NCBI GenBank assembly: GCA_023375785.1
Contig: SZWC01000095.1
Coordinates: forward strand, 240,235 to 304,234
DNA length: 64,000 bases
Direction: 5' to 3'
Origin: Penium margaritaceum
Lineage: Eukaryota > Streptophyta > Zygnematophyceae > Desmidiales > Peniaceae
Under the pieces are notes generated by a model that was not told the DNA's origin, did no database searches, and was given only the letters and a program-made list of their open reading frames with translations. Of the stretch, positions 11,081-21,349 are shown one piece after another. Position 1 is the stretch's first letter. Every line of letters begins with the position of its first letter. The translations under genes and the position numbers were made by a program.

Positions 11081-13755
11081 TCAAGCATAGTGGTAGCACA
11101 TCTCGATGTGCTTTGTGTGCCTAGACAGGACGGGGTTCTTAGACATATCAATCACACTCATGTTGTCGATTTTGATGACCGTTGCCATTTCCCGTACCTT
11201 CATCTCAGAGAGCAAACTTTGTAGCCACCGCATCTGTTTACATACCTCAGCCAAGGCAATGTACTCAACTTCAGCTGTTGACAAAGAGACACATTCTTGC
11301 TTGCGACTCGCCCAACTAACTACACATCCATCCAGCATACACACAAAGCCGGAGGTAGATTTCTGACATCAATGTTCCCTCCCCAATCAGCACCGGTGTA
11401 GCACATGATGTGGAGTCGCACGTATCCAGAAATGCCTCCAAACTAGAGCCCCACGTGCCGCGTCCCCTGCAGGTAGTGCATGATGCACTTCACGGCCTGC
11501 GAAAGAAGTGGACCGGGATTGGCCACAAACGGGCTCACCTGCCCAACAGCATGGGCTATATCTGGTCAGGTGGCGACCATGGCATACATCAGACTGCCCA
11601 CTGCAGACTGATATGGGATACCTGGCATGTCCGTTTTCTCTGCTTCGTTGGATGGGGACATGGAGGTGGAGAGTTTGCACTCCGAGCTCATGGGTGTGCA
11701 GGCAGGCATCCAATCTGCCATGTCATATCGTTTGAGGATGAGTTACATGTACTTTTTCTGGTTCAGGCTGATGGTACCTGCTGCTCTGTTGCGCTTGATG
11801 GCCATTCCAAGATAGAAGTCAAGAGGACCCATGTCCTTCATCTCAAATCTGCTACTCAGCTGCCCCTTGAGATCGTCTAGCAGCTAAGTCCAAGAAAAGC
11901 ATATAATCAGTCATTAACGTATAAGGCAACCAACATAGTCCCTTTGTTGCTCTCATGCACGTACATGCTAGGGTTATATTCGCGGTGCATGAAGGACTCC
12001 TTGGCCATGAACGTGTCCATCTCCTGGTACCAAAGTCTTGGAGCTTGTTTCAGCCCATAGAGTGCCTTCACCAATGTGCACACCTTGCCCTCGGGAGCAT
12101 CAACTCCCTCCGAAACCTCCATCGGTACCTCCTTGTCAAGTTTGCCGTTAAGGAAGGTTGTCTTGACATCCATTTGGTGGACTTCCATGTTCTTAGGAGC
12201 AGCAATGGCGAGCATCGACCGGATGGAAGAAAACATCACAACGGGAGCAAATGTCTCATTATACTCTGCGCCAAGCCTTTGGAAGAATCCCTTTGCTACC
12301 CCCCGTACCTTGTACATGTCTATCTTACCATCCTATTTCCTTTTTACTTTAAGTACGCACTTGGATCCCACAATGTGAGCCTCAGTAGGTCTGTCCACCA
12401 ACACCCGTGTCCCATTCTCCTTAATGGAGCTGAGTTAACTACAAATTGCTTCATCCCACTCTGCTTTGTGAGGCAAAGTGAGTGCTTCTGCAACAAACAT
12501 TGGCTCCTCTTGAACCAAGTATGACTATTTGAAGCCGTTCCATTCACCCCTATCCATGTCGTAATGTTTTCCAGGTACCTTGAGGCGTGAACTGTTCCTT
12601 GAACCTGGTGGCTGGTGCTGTTGATGTGGACGCTGGAGGTCCAGTTCATTCTTGATGATTGGAGAGGCATCCTCTTCATGTTTCGGCGGATTGGTTACAT
12701 CCGAATCAGAGTCTGATTCCTCCAATTCATCTTCATGAGCTCCTCTCCCTGTTGTAGCACCCATCCCATGCCATTTTATTGGTGCTTTGTCTCACTCCTC
12801 TAGGAGAGTTAACCTCTCTCCCTACTTTGGAGTGTTCTCAAGTTTGAGAAGTTCTCCCTTACTCAAATACATTTAGTGGAAATCCTCATCTTTGCTATGG
12901 ATGACCTTCTTGGCTCCTTGGTCCAATAGTCAACAAGATTTGTGGCCGGTGTCATAACTGATGATAGCGCACTATCGTACTCTTGCATCGAGCTTTCCAG
13001 GGCCCTCACCGGCGTGGACCTTGGAAAAGACGATGCAACAAAACACCTTGAGGTGGGAGGCGTCGGGCTTCCTGCCTAACCATGCTTCTCAAGGCGTCTT
13101 CAGCTATTGTGTCTGATTCTTCTTGTCTCTCCTTTGCAGAGCTGTTGTAGGTGTGAGGTTCACAAGATAGGTAGCTGTAAGTGGTGCTTCTTCCCAAAAC
13201 CTTGGAGGTAGCGTGGCGTAAAAAAGCATGCACCTTGTCATTCCTAGGAGGGTCTGGTTCATCCTCTCTGCTATGCCATTGCTTTGAGATGAGTATGGAG
13301 TAGTTTTCTCTTGTTAAATGCCCTGCAACTTGAGCCACTCCCTGGAGGCTTTGTACTCTCCCCCATTGTCTATCCTGAATGCCTTCACCTTCTTTCCACT
13401 CTATCGCTCAACCAAAGCAACAAAGGCCTGCAGATTCTCCTTCACTTCACTTTTCTTTTTCAAAACGTACATGCAGACTTTCCGGCTGTTGTCGTCGATG
13501 CATGTGAGGAAACATATGCTACCTCCATTTGATAACATATGAAAGGGACCACAAACACCAGAGTGGATGAGATCAAGAGGTGCAAGAGCACGCGTGCCAT
13601 TGCCCTTGAAGGGTTTTCTTTTTTGCCTTGCCTTGAAGACATGGCTCACACATGACCCGGACTCCCTCGGCCTCATCATTTAGCTCCATCCCACGCACTA
13701 GCTCTTGCTTTCCCATGAGCTCCAATGTGCAATGAGCCACGTGCCCAAAGCGCAT
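11081..13755 (-). pseudogene. Copia F integrase, RT and RNase H
   Basis: Minus-strand blocks are: the pre-integrase 'MRFGHVAHCTLELMGKQE' and 'CEPCLQGKAKKKT' (13755-13573); integrase with 'HSGVCGPF' (first Asp replaced by Gly), 'CIDDNSRKV', 'FRIDNGGEY' and 'NGIAERMNQT' (13679-13270); and RT with 'EYNETFAPVV', 'HQMDVKTTFLNGKLDKE', 'LYGLKQAPRLWYQEMD' and 'ALYVND' (12317-11907). The RT active site YVDD has become YVND. A region of mixed frames (11900-11400) separates RT from RNase H ('VSWASRKQECVSLSTAEVEY', 'IKIDNMSV', 11344-11081). Several stops and shifts show it is inactive. Confidence 0.85.
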
Positions 13756-13786
13756 GTGCCGTAGGTTCTCAGAGGATGTGCACAGG

Positions 13787-15112
13787 CTAGAATGAACAGC
13801 CCTGGTGGTTGTATTTGCTTACACTTATTAGGGTCAAATCATCTACTGCCATTGCTTCCATTATTCCAACGTGTCCTTCCCCGTCTGACTCTGTATCGCT
13901 ACTCTCCTCGTCATCACTCCCAACCAAAGATTCAGCCATTGAAGTTGTCATTTTGGTCTGCAAGACGTACAGTCTATCAACGCGAGGAACCTGTGCCATG
14001 ACTTTCTTGGCAGAGTAGGAGATGTTGATATCCTTGGTAGGGACTATCACCGCTTCCTTCTCTGCAAAGACCACTGTCATGCCATGGCCAACTATCTTAG
14101 AGACAGAGAGCAGGTTGGCTGTGAAGGAGGGAAAGTGAACCATCTCCTCTAGCTTGAGGCCAGAATCTCCAACATTTAGACCCACTGTGACCAGCTTGTC
14201 ACCAATCCCCTCCGTTGCCTCTACCTTGTTTTTGACGACTCTAAAGTTCTTGATACATGGAGCAAGAGAGATGCAGTCTCTCTTCTTGTAAGTAGTGTGC
14301 TTGTTTGTGCCGGAGGCAAGGTCGTAGGCTCGTGGCCTGAGTATCACCCTTCCTTTTTGGGAGGCACACTCAGCCATCAAGCTTGTGGGATCCTTCCCAC
14401 CATTTCCCCCTCTCCATTCATCTTTGTCTCCTCCCTCGCTCGTGGGTGCACGACACTCTCAAGCCCGGTGTCCAGCCTTGCCTCAGTTATGGCAGTTTTG
14501 TGGGAACTTTGTACCTCTTCCACTCTTGCCAGTGCTGTTCTTTCCCTTCTACCCAAAGGAGCAGGTATTTCAGGAGGTGGCGGTGCTCCGTGAGGCAATG
14601 GTTACCATGCTTTCTTCACTGCTGCTACAACGCATGGCTTCATTCTGCACATACTTGGGGACAGTGGTATAGGAAACTAGATCTTTAGTCCACCCTCCAA
14701 TCACCGTTATCATGACGCCCCAGCTTTCTAACAGCGTCATCAGAAAAATCATAGCCTGCATATCGGATTTCGGGTCCCACCCCATGCCGGTGGCTTGTTG
14801 CAAGAGCGTCTCAAACGTCTGCATAAAGGCGGAGACATCCTCCCCTTCACCAAGCCTCATGCTAACAAGGTTTTGAAGAATGAAGAGACGGTTGGCAAGT
14901 GAGGAGGACTGAAACACCTTGCCAACTTTGGCGTTTGCTGCGGCTGCCAGTGTACAACCGCTGATGTGTGAAAGGACCGAGGGTTGTATGGAGGACACAA
15001 AAATGGCGAGATCCTTCTTGTTGAGCTCAACCCATGCCTCAAGGTCAGCACCCTCCTCCTTTGGTGCTTGGATAGTTCCATCAAAATATCCTAGCAGATA
15101 TCTGTCATCCAT
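13787..15112 (-). pseudogene. Copia F gag and protease
   Basis: Gag (minus, Met at 15112) shows 'WVELNKKDLAIFVSSIQPSV', 'SSLANRLFILQNLVSMRLGE' and 'MTLLESWGVMITVIGGW', the capsid/UBN2-type block. A zinc knuckle follows near 14505-14460 (CHN-stop-GKAGHRA-stop-EC), with its second Cys and an Arg replaced by TGA stops. The protease region (14380-13787) has 'YDLASGTNKHTT' where DSGT is expected, then 'FPSFTANLLSVSKIVGHGM' and 'VVFAEKEAVIVPTKD'. The gag packages RNA and the protease matures the polyprotein; both carry lesions here. Downstream (leftwards) the pre-integrase follows directly. Confidence 0.85.
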
Positions 15113-15516
15113 GATGATCTCAAACTACCACTTCCAGAGCGAATGTCCCTCTCCATCAAACTTGAGGATGGGCGAATGATTCCCTGGTTCCCTTGTCCCT
15201 GTCATCCGTACAACTACAACTGGTATAGCTGCTGCACCTCTTGTTGATGCCTAAGAACCTGTACTTGAGGCTGCTATAGGCTGTTGGTATGAAGAGGCAA
15301 CTACTTCCCCTGTTCACATTGGCCATTACAAGCGGATGTAGGCTAATGTAGGCTGACGTAGGTTGATGTCAGCTCCCAAGGTAGAAAGGTGAAGATGTGT
15401 TGTATTCCCCTCTTGCTGATGTTGCCCTGCAAACATAAAATTTGGGTAAGAGCACAAGCGCTCTCACTTCTTGTGACCTTAGCGGTTGCATGCATGAAAC
15501 TTCCCTAACCAAAGGA
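15113..15516 (-). other. Copia F 5' untranslated leader
   Basis: This lies between the gag Met and the primer-binding site of copia F. No coding sequence is supported. It contains short repeats of GTAGGCTRA(T/C)GT near 15335-15375, on the plus strand GATGTAGGCTAATGTAGG followed by CTGACGTAGG. Confidence 0.5.
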
Positions 15517-15531
15517 GTGGGCGCATAACCC
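15517..15531 (-). promoter_or_regulatory. Copia F primer-binding site, half-tRNA iMet type
   Basis: Read on the minus strand this is GGGTTATGCGCCCAC, two bases inside the 5' LTR. It matches the complement of the plant initiator Met-tRNA anticodon arm (GUGGGCCCAUAACCC) at 14 of 15 positions. It would prime minus-strand DNA from an internal tRNA fragment rather than the tRNA 3' end. Confidence 0.8.
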
Positions 15532-15533
15532 TT

Positions 15534-16177
15534 TGTTAGCTACTGAGCTAACACCTCTGACACAGAAGCCGGGAAACAAAAAAGCTCACAAAGGTTTTTA
15601 GGCCTTCTTCCTTTGCTGACATGTGTCATGCACCCCAAACTTAGTCAGGCATACACTTCACCAACAAGAGTACTAACGCCTTCACATTACATCTCAAGAA
15701 GAGCTTAAGTCATCAATATGCAAGAGAGCATCAAGCAAGGGTTGATTCATCATAATGTAAGACAAGTCCTTTTATGGTTTTTTGTCGAGTCCTAGAACTC
15801 CAAACCACATTCCGGGGAAGTGGCCTGAACCAACCACATCACCAATAGATTCGTACTGTGGGCTAGACATGTAAGTATCCTAGTGACAGACCAACCATGA
15901 AGCATCCAAGAAGCTACCAACTTTCTTTGTTGGAAGCTTCCATAGCAAACAAGATGTACATGGGGCCAGGATTGAACTCATGACCTCTAACTTGGCCAAA
16001 TCAACAAAGTGGCCAAGGTAACCACTCATCCATGTTGTGTACTCACAATTCATATCTCACATGAGACAGAGCATAGTTGAGTTACAACACAACGGATCAA
16101 AGGGTCATACCTCCACAAGGGGTAGGGCATTCATGATCCGTCCTAAAATAATGAACAAGGGCAAAAAACTACCAATA
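15534..16177 (-). repeat. Copia F 5' LTR
   Basis: This 644-bp LTR is the partner of 10253-10898. It begins TGTTAGCTACTGAGC on the plus strand, two bases from the primer-binding site, and abuts the target duplication CTTCT at 16178. As the 5' LTR of a minus-strand element it would carry the promoter; no TATA box was assigned. Confidence 0.88.
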
Positions 16178-16182
16178 CTTCT

Positions 16183-16990
16183 TGAGGTAATGGTTTTGAG
16201 TGCCGTTGAGAAGCGCCTTCTTGTCTTTGGCATCCTTTCCTCCAGCCTTTTCCTCCTTGGTGCACTCACGGGCCCAGTGGCCCTCCTTTCGCAGTTTTGG
16301 CACACACCCTTCTTGGTTCCTTTCTTACCGCCATTTTTTCCACCACCTCCCTTGCCCCCACTTTTTCCACCATGTGTTTTGGTGACGAGGACCGATGAGG
16401 ATGATAAGGACTTCCCGCAGCTCCGTCACCTCGTCTTGTTGTGGATGAACTGTGCAACCACACTAAGGTGAGCTTCTCCTGTGTCCATCCTCCCAAGACG
16501 ATGATGAGAAGGCTCCAACTATCAGGACGGGCCATGAGGAGGGCCATCACTTGCAACTGCATGTCAATCTCCCACACCACGTTGTTGCATTGTGAGGCGA
16601 GTCAATCGATCGACTGCATGGCAGAGGTGACATCATCTCTTTCCTCAATTCTCACTTTCAAGAGTCAATTCATTGTGAATATGTTGTTGTGCCATGGATG
16701 GGACATAGTTTTTGCCAAGTCGCAACTACCAACTTGTAGCCCTCAAAGTATCCCTACTACAACTCAGCCATCACGGACACCAGTAACATGAGCACTTCCG
16801 TGTCTTTTGCGAAGGCCTCCTTCTGTGCTTCTGTCACCATTACTCTGTTGAGGACTTTTATTCCATTCATGACCTTGAGTAGCCCCTTATGCGCGAGGTG
16901 TAAATCAAAGTGCCACCTCCATAGCCTGTAGCTAGGGTGGCTTGCATTCTTCCGGATAGGTTGTATCTCCTTTTGTGCCATTTGTGCAGT
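16183..16990 (-). pseudogene. Copia A2 gag, N-terminal part
   Basis: Minus-strand frame from 16981: 'MAQKEIQPIRKN', 'WHFDLHLAHKGLLKVM' and 'EAFAKDTEVLMLLVSVMAEL' correspond to the copia A gag start (36223, MAQKETQPIQKY). It continues with 'MQLQVMALLMARPDSWS' and 'IIVLGGWTQ' (16560-16480), a Gly/Lys-rich tail, and a CCHC knuckle near 16310-16265 that is broken by a short deletion within CQNC...KEGHWAREC. The frame continues to 'NHYLKK' at the F insertion. Start choice follows copia A. Confidence 0.8.
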
Positions 16991-17089
16991 CTTTCACTCC
17001 GTGACCTCAGATTGTGACGGCAATATTGTCCTCGACATCAATCCTGTCCGCCACAAAAAAATGGTGAGCAATGTGTAGACTGATAAGGG

Positions 17090-17104
17090 TGGGGTCCATA
17101 ACCC
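17090..17104 (-). promoter_or_regulatory. Copia A2 primer-binding site (half-tRNA iMet type, decayed)
   Basis: The plus strand TGGGGTCCATAACCC, two bases from the 5' LTR, is a damaged version of GTGGGCCCATAACCC. It matches at 12 of 15 ungapped, or differs by one inserted G and one C-to-T change. The intact family member is copia A at 36107-36121. Confidence 0.65.
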
Positions 17105-17106
17105 TC

Positions 17107-18087
17107 TTTTAGAAAACGACCACCGGGTGGAGGCAATTCCAACATGCCCCAACAGGTCTGTACTTGGTGTTCACGACTTTCTTTGTTTTTGCATGTCGGT
17201 TCTAAATGTGAGAGTAGGTTTTTTTGTCGCCTCACGTTATGTTTCTGGGAGTGGAAGGGAGTTATGAGACAATCACCTTTGCAAAGGGAAAACACATTTT
17301 TTCTTTTTTTAAGCATGTAAAACATTTAAACATTTGTAGCCATAGTCATGAGCTCTCTAACACACCAAACTGTGCACAATTTTGATCACTATAGCTCCTG
17401 CTACGTTAGCCAAAGCGCATCACGCTAAACCAGCCGCTCAGTTGATCGCGCGCACCACGTTGTCCGCCAAAGCGCCATCGCACATCAAGGATCCATGAAA
17501 ACGCCATTCCGGCGGCACAGGTGTCCCTCAGTATAATTGTGGTTTCCCTTGTGCCTTTGGGGCCTGTTTTGATGAGTTAATCATCGCGTTTGGTGATGTG
17601 GATTGATGCGGGTTGAGACCAATTTGTAGACCTGTATGAAGAATTTTGACGTAGTCCCCAAGGAACAAAATATACTACTGAGTTACGCATGCGGAGCCAG
17701 AATTTTGGCTGTCCCTCGGTAACAATTTGCACTACTGACATCCGGCGGATCATTGACCGGACGCCTCGGGAGAAAAATCCCCGAATGGATATTTGTTACT
17801 CGATACGGTTGATTATTCACCGGCAGTAGAACTGCGGCTGACTCCCAGAGCTGTTGTGCACTACCCAACTTTTGGAAGCTCACATCTCCCTTGTTACTCT
17901 TCTGATTCCGGTGGAACAACTTTGACCGGATTCAATGACTCATCAAGTTTGGGGGAAAATTCTTCATCTTGGGATCCAAGCGATCCTCAAGCCGCTAGAT
18001 CCAGCTGTGGATGATTTCCTCTCTATGGCGGCTCGTTGGCACCTCCCAGCGCTGCACTTGGGCATGGAAAGAGGCGAATCTTCAAAA
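17107..18087 (-). repeat. Copia A2 5' LTR
   Basis: This 981-bp LTR is close to the 969 and 976 bp of the copia A LTRs and aligns to them as reverse complement, including 'GGCGGCTCGTTGGCACCTCC' near 18029 and the terminal TTCAAAA (TTCAACA in copia A). Its right edge meets the target-site copy AGATG and copia D2. Confidence 0.8.
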
Positions 18088-19450
18088 AGATGTAGCCATG
18101 AGGAAGGAGGAAGTTGACAGCAAACTCATGTCACTAAAGAAAACTGAACATGGGTTCTGGTGGACAGGCCCCCAAACACCCACGTGGTGGACTCAAAGTA
18201 GGTGCTTCAGAAGAACTTCAAGATGGATGTCAAAATAAGTTTTCTTTATGGGAAGCTGGATGAAGAGGGGTGATGGAAGTGCCCAAGGGAGTCAAGGCTC
18301 CATAGGGCAAGGTATGCAGACTTGCAAAATAGCACTATGGGCTAAGACAGGCCCCAAGGAGATGGATGGCTTCATGGCCGGGCTTACCTTCGTGCACTAC
18401 CAGAATGACACAAGTGTCCATGTGCAAGAGAATGAGCAAGGCTTAATGCTGGTTCCAGTGTAGGTGGATGGCTTGATTATCTGCTTGTCATCAATCGAGC
18501 TGTTGAAAAGGTTGAAGTGCGATCGCACTAGAAGGTTCAAGATGAAGGACACGGGTCCTCTTGAGCTCTACCTTGGGATAGCCGTCCACTTCGACCGAGA
18601 AGCAGGAACAATTTTGTTGAACCAGATCAAGCATATCATTGAGACTTGAAGCGCTACAACATGAAGGACTGCAAGCCCATCAACACATCCATGACAATAG
18701 ACTTCAAGGTCTCCTCTTCCATGAGCCCCAACACAGAAGACGAACAGTGTGAGATGAAGAAATTTCTCTACCTATATACTATTGGCAGCCTCATGTATGT
18801 CATGGTAGTAACACGTCTTCAAATTTACTATGCTGTGGAATAGGTTAGAAGGATTGTGGCCAATCCATGGCCACAGCACTGGCAACCCCTGAAGCGCATC
18901 ATGCACTATCTAAAGAAGACACAACACATGGCACTCCATTTTGCAGGCCAAGAAGGATTTGACCTGCTACGCGTTGTGTGCTAGACCAATGCTCACTGGA
19001 GAAGAAGAATCGATGACGGAAAGTTCACGTTGGGCTTTGTGTGCCTCCTAAGTAGTGGTGTTGTCTCTCAGAGAAGAAGAAAGTAGGACTGTGTCTCCCT
19101 CTTCACTGCTGAGGGAGAGTACATTGCTGTCCAAAGCATGCAAGCAGACACAATGGCTATGTAGCTTGCTTGCTGAGGTGAAATCACCACAAACGATAGC
19201 ACCACTGATCAAGATCAACAACAAGAGTGCCAAGAAAATGGCAATGGATGACTTCATCTCCTCACGGACGAAGCACATCAACGTTAGGTACCACAACGCA
19301 TGCGATTTGGCTGCAAAGGAGAGTGTGGAGCTGGAATACTTAGAGACCAAGAAGATGCTTCTAGATTGCATAATCAAGGTGCTTGATAGCAACTTACACT
19401 CTATAGGTGCCCCAGGAATTGGTATGGTCAACGCAACGGAAAAAAACTAA
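18088..19450 (+). pseudogene. Copia D2 RT and RNase H, right fragment
   Basis: The frame continues from 6993 ('VAMRKEEVDSKLMSL'). An internal deletion near 18215-18225 joins the RT N-terminus ('VLQKNFK') directly to motif A ('MDVKISFLYGKLDE'), removing roughly the fingers segment. Later blocks are 'GPKEMDGFMAGL', 'RRFKMKDTGPLELYLGI' (18530-18585), 'MKDCKPINTSM', 'YTIGSLMYVMV', and RNase H 'WLCSLLAEVKSPQ' and 'RYHNACDLAAKESVELEYL' to 19450. The RT active site YVDD reads stop-VDG. It is followed by a purine tract (AAAAGAGAG) and the 3' LTR. Confidence 0.82.
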
Positions 19451-19517
19451 GGCCAACACTACTGAAGAAAAAAAAACATCTCACTACAAATGGATAGAGA
19501 TGTAAAAGAGAGTTTTT

Positions 19518-20279
19518 TGATCCGGAATTTCGCTTGTCCATACCTCACGTTTGGGCAGACACAGGAATGACTAGGCATGCACTGTTCCCTTGAAGGAAGT
19601 CCCCTAAGTCTTATCTGGATAGACAAGGCATGCACTACACCTTTGGACAGATACCCCTTGGTCTAAACTGGATAGTATAGCCAGAGAAACACTACCTTGT
19701 GGCTAAGACATTCTAGAGTTAGTTTCAGAGTGAGAGGTCAATGGGTGAAACCCCACTTAGTGGTCAATGGGTGAAACCCCACTTTGTGACCAAAAAGGGG
19801 ACAAGAAGGTTTTGAGATACATCTTGGAATATTCAATGGTCCTTCCTGGTGGCTGGCTCTACTTGGCAGTCAAAGAGAGCACCATGTAGGCAAAGGGGAT
19901 GATGAAATCAAGATTGCACCCAAAGTGGCTCATCCAAGGATCCACTATGCGCCTAGGCTGGATGTTGGCTATAGGACTATAAGTACCTGTCTGTTGCCTG
20001 TAGTTAGATAAAATTCTTATCTTTGACACTCCTAACAAAGTTCTCCACCAAAGGCATACACTAAAGAAGCATTGATTGGTCTAAGCCCCATGAGTTTGCT
20101 CCTCACACAAAAGTGAGAAGGTGATGAAGGCGAAGTGCAAGGAAGTGATTCCTATGAACTGATTAGTGTGGAACCGTGAATCAAAGGTGATGTTTCCTCT
20201 TAGTTGAATTACTAGGAGTGTACGACAAGTGCCATTTGGTTGGCCTTGTTTTCTGATCAATGACTCAGACCGGTTGACA
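19518..20279 (+). repeat. Copia D2 3' LTR
   Basis: Begins TGATCCGG after a purine tract and ends near GGTTGACA. It shares blocks with the D1 and D3 LTRs (GACTAGGCATGCACTG, 'GTTGGTCTAAGCCCC', 'AGGTGATG..'). It contains a 26-bp direct duplication, GTCAATGGGTGAAACCCCAC twice at 19737-19788. The boundaries are approximate. Confidence 0.65.
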
Positions 20280-20580
20280 ATTGGTGCCCAAGGACATCTA
20301 GAAAGTTCTTGCTACAAAGCAATGCAGCCGCCATTCCCACATCTGCATGTTGACCGAGAAGACCAATCCAGCTGGATTTTAGAGTAGTATGGCCATACTC
20401 AAAAGGAGTGTCCTAATGCTCTGAGTTGTCAGAAATCATCAGATCACTAACTCATACAGGCCTTCTAGTTGATGAATCAGAAAATATTGCCATATTAGTT
20501 CCTCATCATTTGATGAACACACTTATCACACACTTTTCAGGTTTCTCTAAAATGACATACAAGTTTGTAGGTCTTCTTAG
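20280..20580. other. Unassigned spacer between copia D2 and D3
   Basis: About 300 bp with no coding region, LTR match or structure that I can support. One TTGGTGCCCAAGG near 20281 resembles a primer-site-like string but has no LTR in the right place. Confidence 0.5.
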
Positions 20581-21330
20581 TGTTGATCTGATATGTACCT
20601 TGTTAGGTGTAGTTTGGACAGGCACAGGACAGGCTAGGCATGCACTGCTCTCCTAGAGTAAGTTCCCTAAGTCTGATCCAGATGACAAGTCACTGATCTT
20701 TGGAGCAAGTCCCCTTGGTCTAAAGTGGATAGCATAGCCAGAAAATACTACCTAAGACAACTTGTACCAGAAACATTTGAGAGTTAGTCATTCAAGCGAC
20801 AGGTCACTGCATTGAACTCTACAATGGCAAATTCCCATTACCAAAACAGGTATAAGAAGCTTTTGAGAGAAATATCAGAATATTCCAATGTCCTTTTTAG
20901 TAGTTTGTGCCAATTGGCGGTCACAGAGAGTGCCATGTAGGTAGGGAAGATGATGTAATTCAGATTTCCCCTAAAGTGGCTCATACAAGGAGCTACATGT
21001 ATGCCTAGGCTAGTGAGTGAATCTAGGACTAAAAGTACCTGCCAGTTGCCTGTGGTGCATTACAATTCTTACCTTTCCAGCTCCTTATAGAGTTGTCCAC
21101 CAAAGGTAGACACTAAGGAAGTGTTGGTTGGTCTAAGCCCCCGAAGTAAGCTCCTTGCTTAAAATAGACCAGGTGCTAAGGACACAGTACAAAGGAAGTA
21201 ATTATTATGCAGTGCTCATTGTGGATCACAAATCTTGAGGATGACATGTCATCCTAGTTCAAATACTTGGAGCAAACAGCAAGTGACTGTGTCGGCCTTG
21301 TTTTCTTGTCCGTTGTCTAAGGTCCGTTCA
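20581..21330 (+). repeat. Copia D3 5' LTR
   Basis: About 750 bp aligned with the D1 and D2 LTRs ('GGCTAGGCATGCACTGCTC', 'GGTTGGTCTAAGCCCCCGAAGT', 'TGTCGGCCTTGTTTTCTTGTCCGTT'). It ends ...GTCCGTTCA just before a primer-binding site. The left boundary is estimated from length and the TG start. Confidence 0.65.
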
Positions 21331-21334
21331 TAAA

Positions 21335-21349
21335 GGATTATAGGCCTAC
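21335..21349 (+). promoter_or_regulatory. Copia D3 primer-binding site (half-tRNA iMet type)
   Basis: GGATTATAGGCCTAC lies 4 nt past the LTR end. It matches the plant iMet anticodon-arm complement GGGTTATGGGCCCAC at 12 of 15 positions, and all three differences are G-to-A or C-to-T transitions. Confidence 0.6.

Larger units (their letters stand above)
10253..16177 (-). mobile_element. Copia F, minus strand, inserted in copia A2 gag-protease junction
   Basis: It is bounded by two ~645-bp LTRs starting TG and flanked by a perfect 5-bp duplication, CTTCT (10248-10252 and 16178-16182). Removing the insert mentally brings copia A2 'NHYLKK' next to 'SGAEEHT', the same order as in copia A. The inside reads gag, protease, integrase, RT and RNase H on the minus strand from right to left. 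LTR copies are similar but clearly diverged, and the coding region has many stops, so this is an old insertion. Confidence 0.92.
6994..18087 (-). mobile_element. Copia A2, minus strand, split by copia F
   Basis: This is a Ty1/copia element of the same family as copia A (35136-42085), as shown by its protein and LTR. Its 5' LTR is at the right (17107-18087), gag lies leftwards to 16183, copia F interrupts at 16177-10253, and the rest of pol continues to about 7930, where it is fused by deletion to a truncated 3' LTR. The flanks AGAAG (6989-6993) and AGATG (18088-18092) match at 4 of 5 positions, as expected for a copia 5-bp target duplication. The target is copia D2 pol, whose frame resumes across the insertion. 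Confidence 0.85.

Noticed and set aside
20281-20293. TTGGTGCCCAAGG as a primer-binding site for copia D2
   Set aside because: It follows the 3' LTR, where no primer site is expected, and D3 has its own site at 21335.
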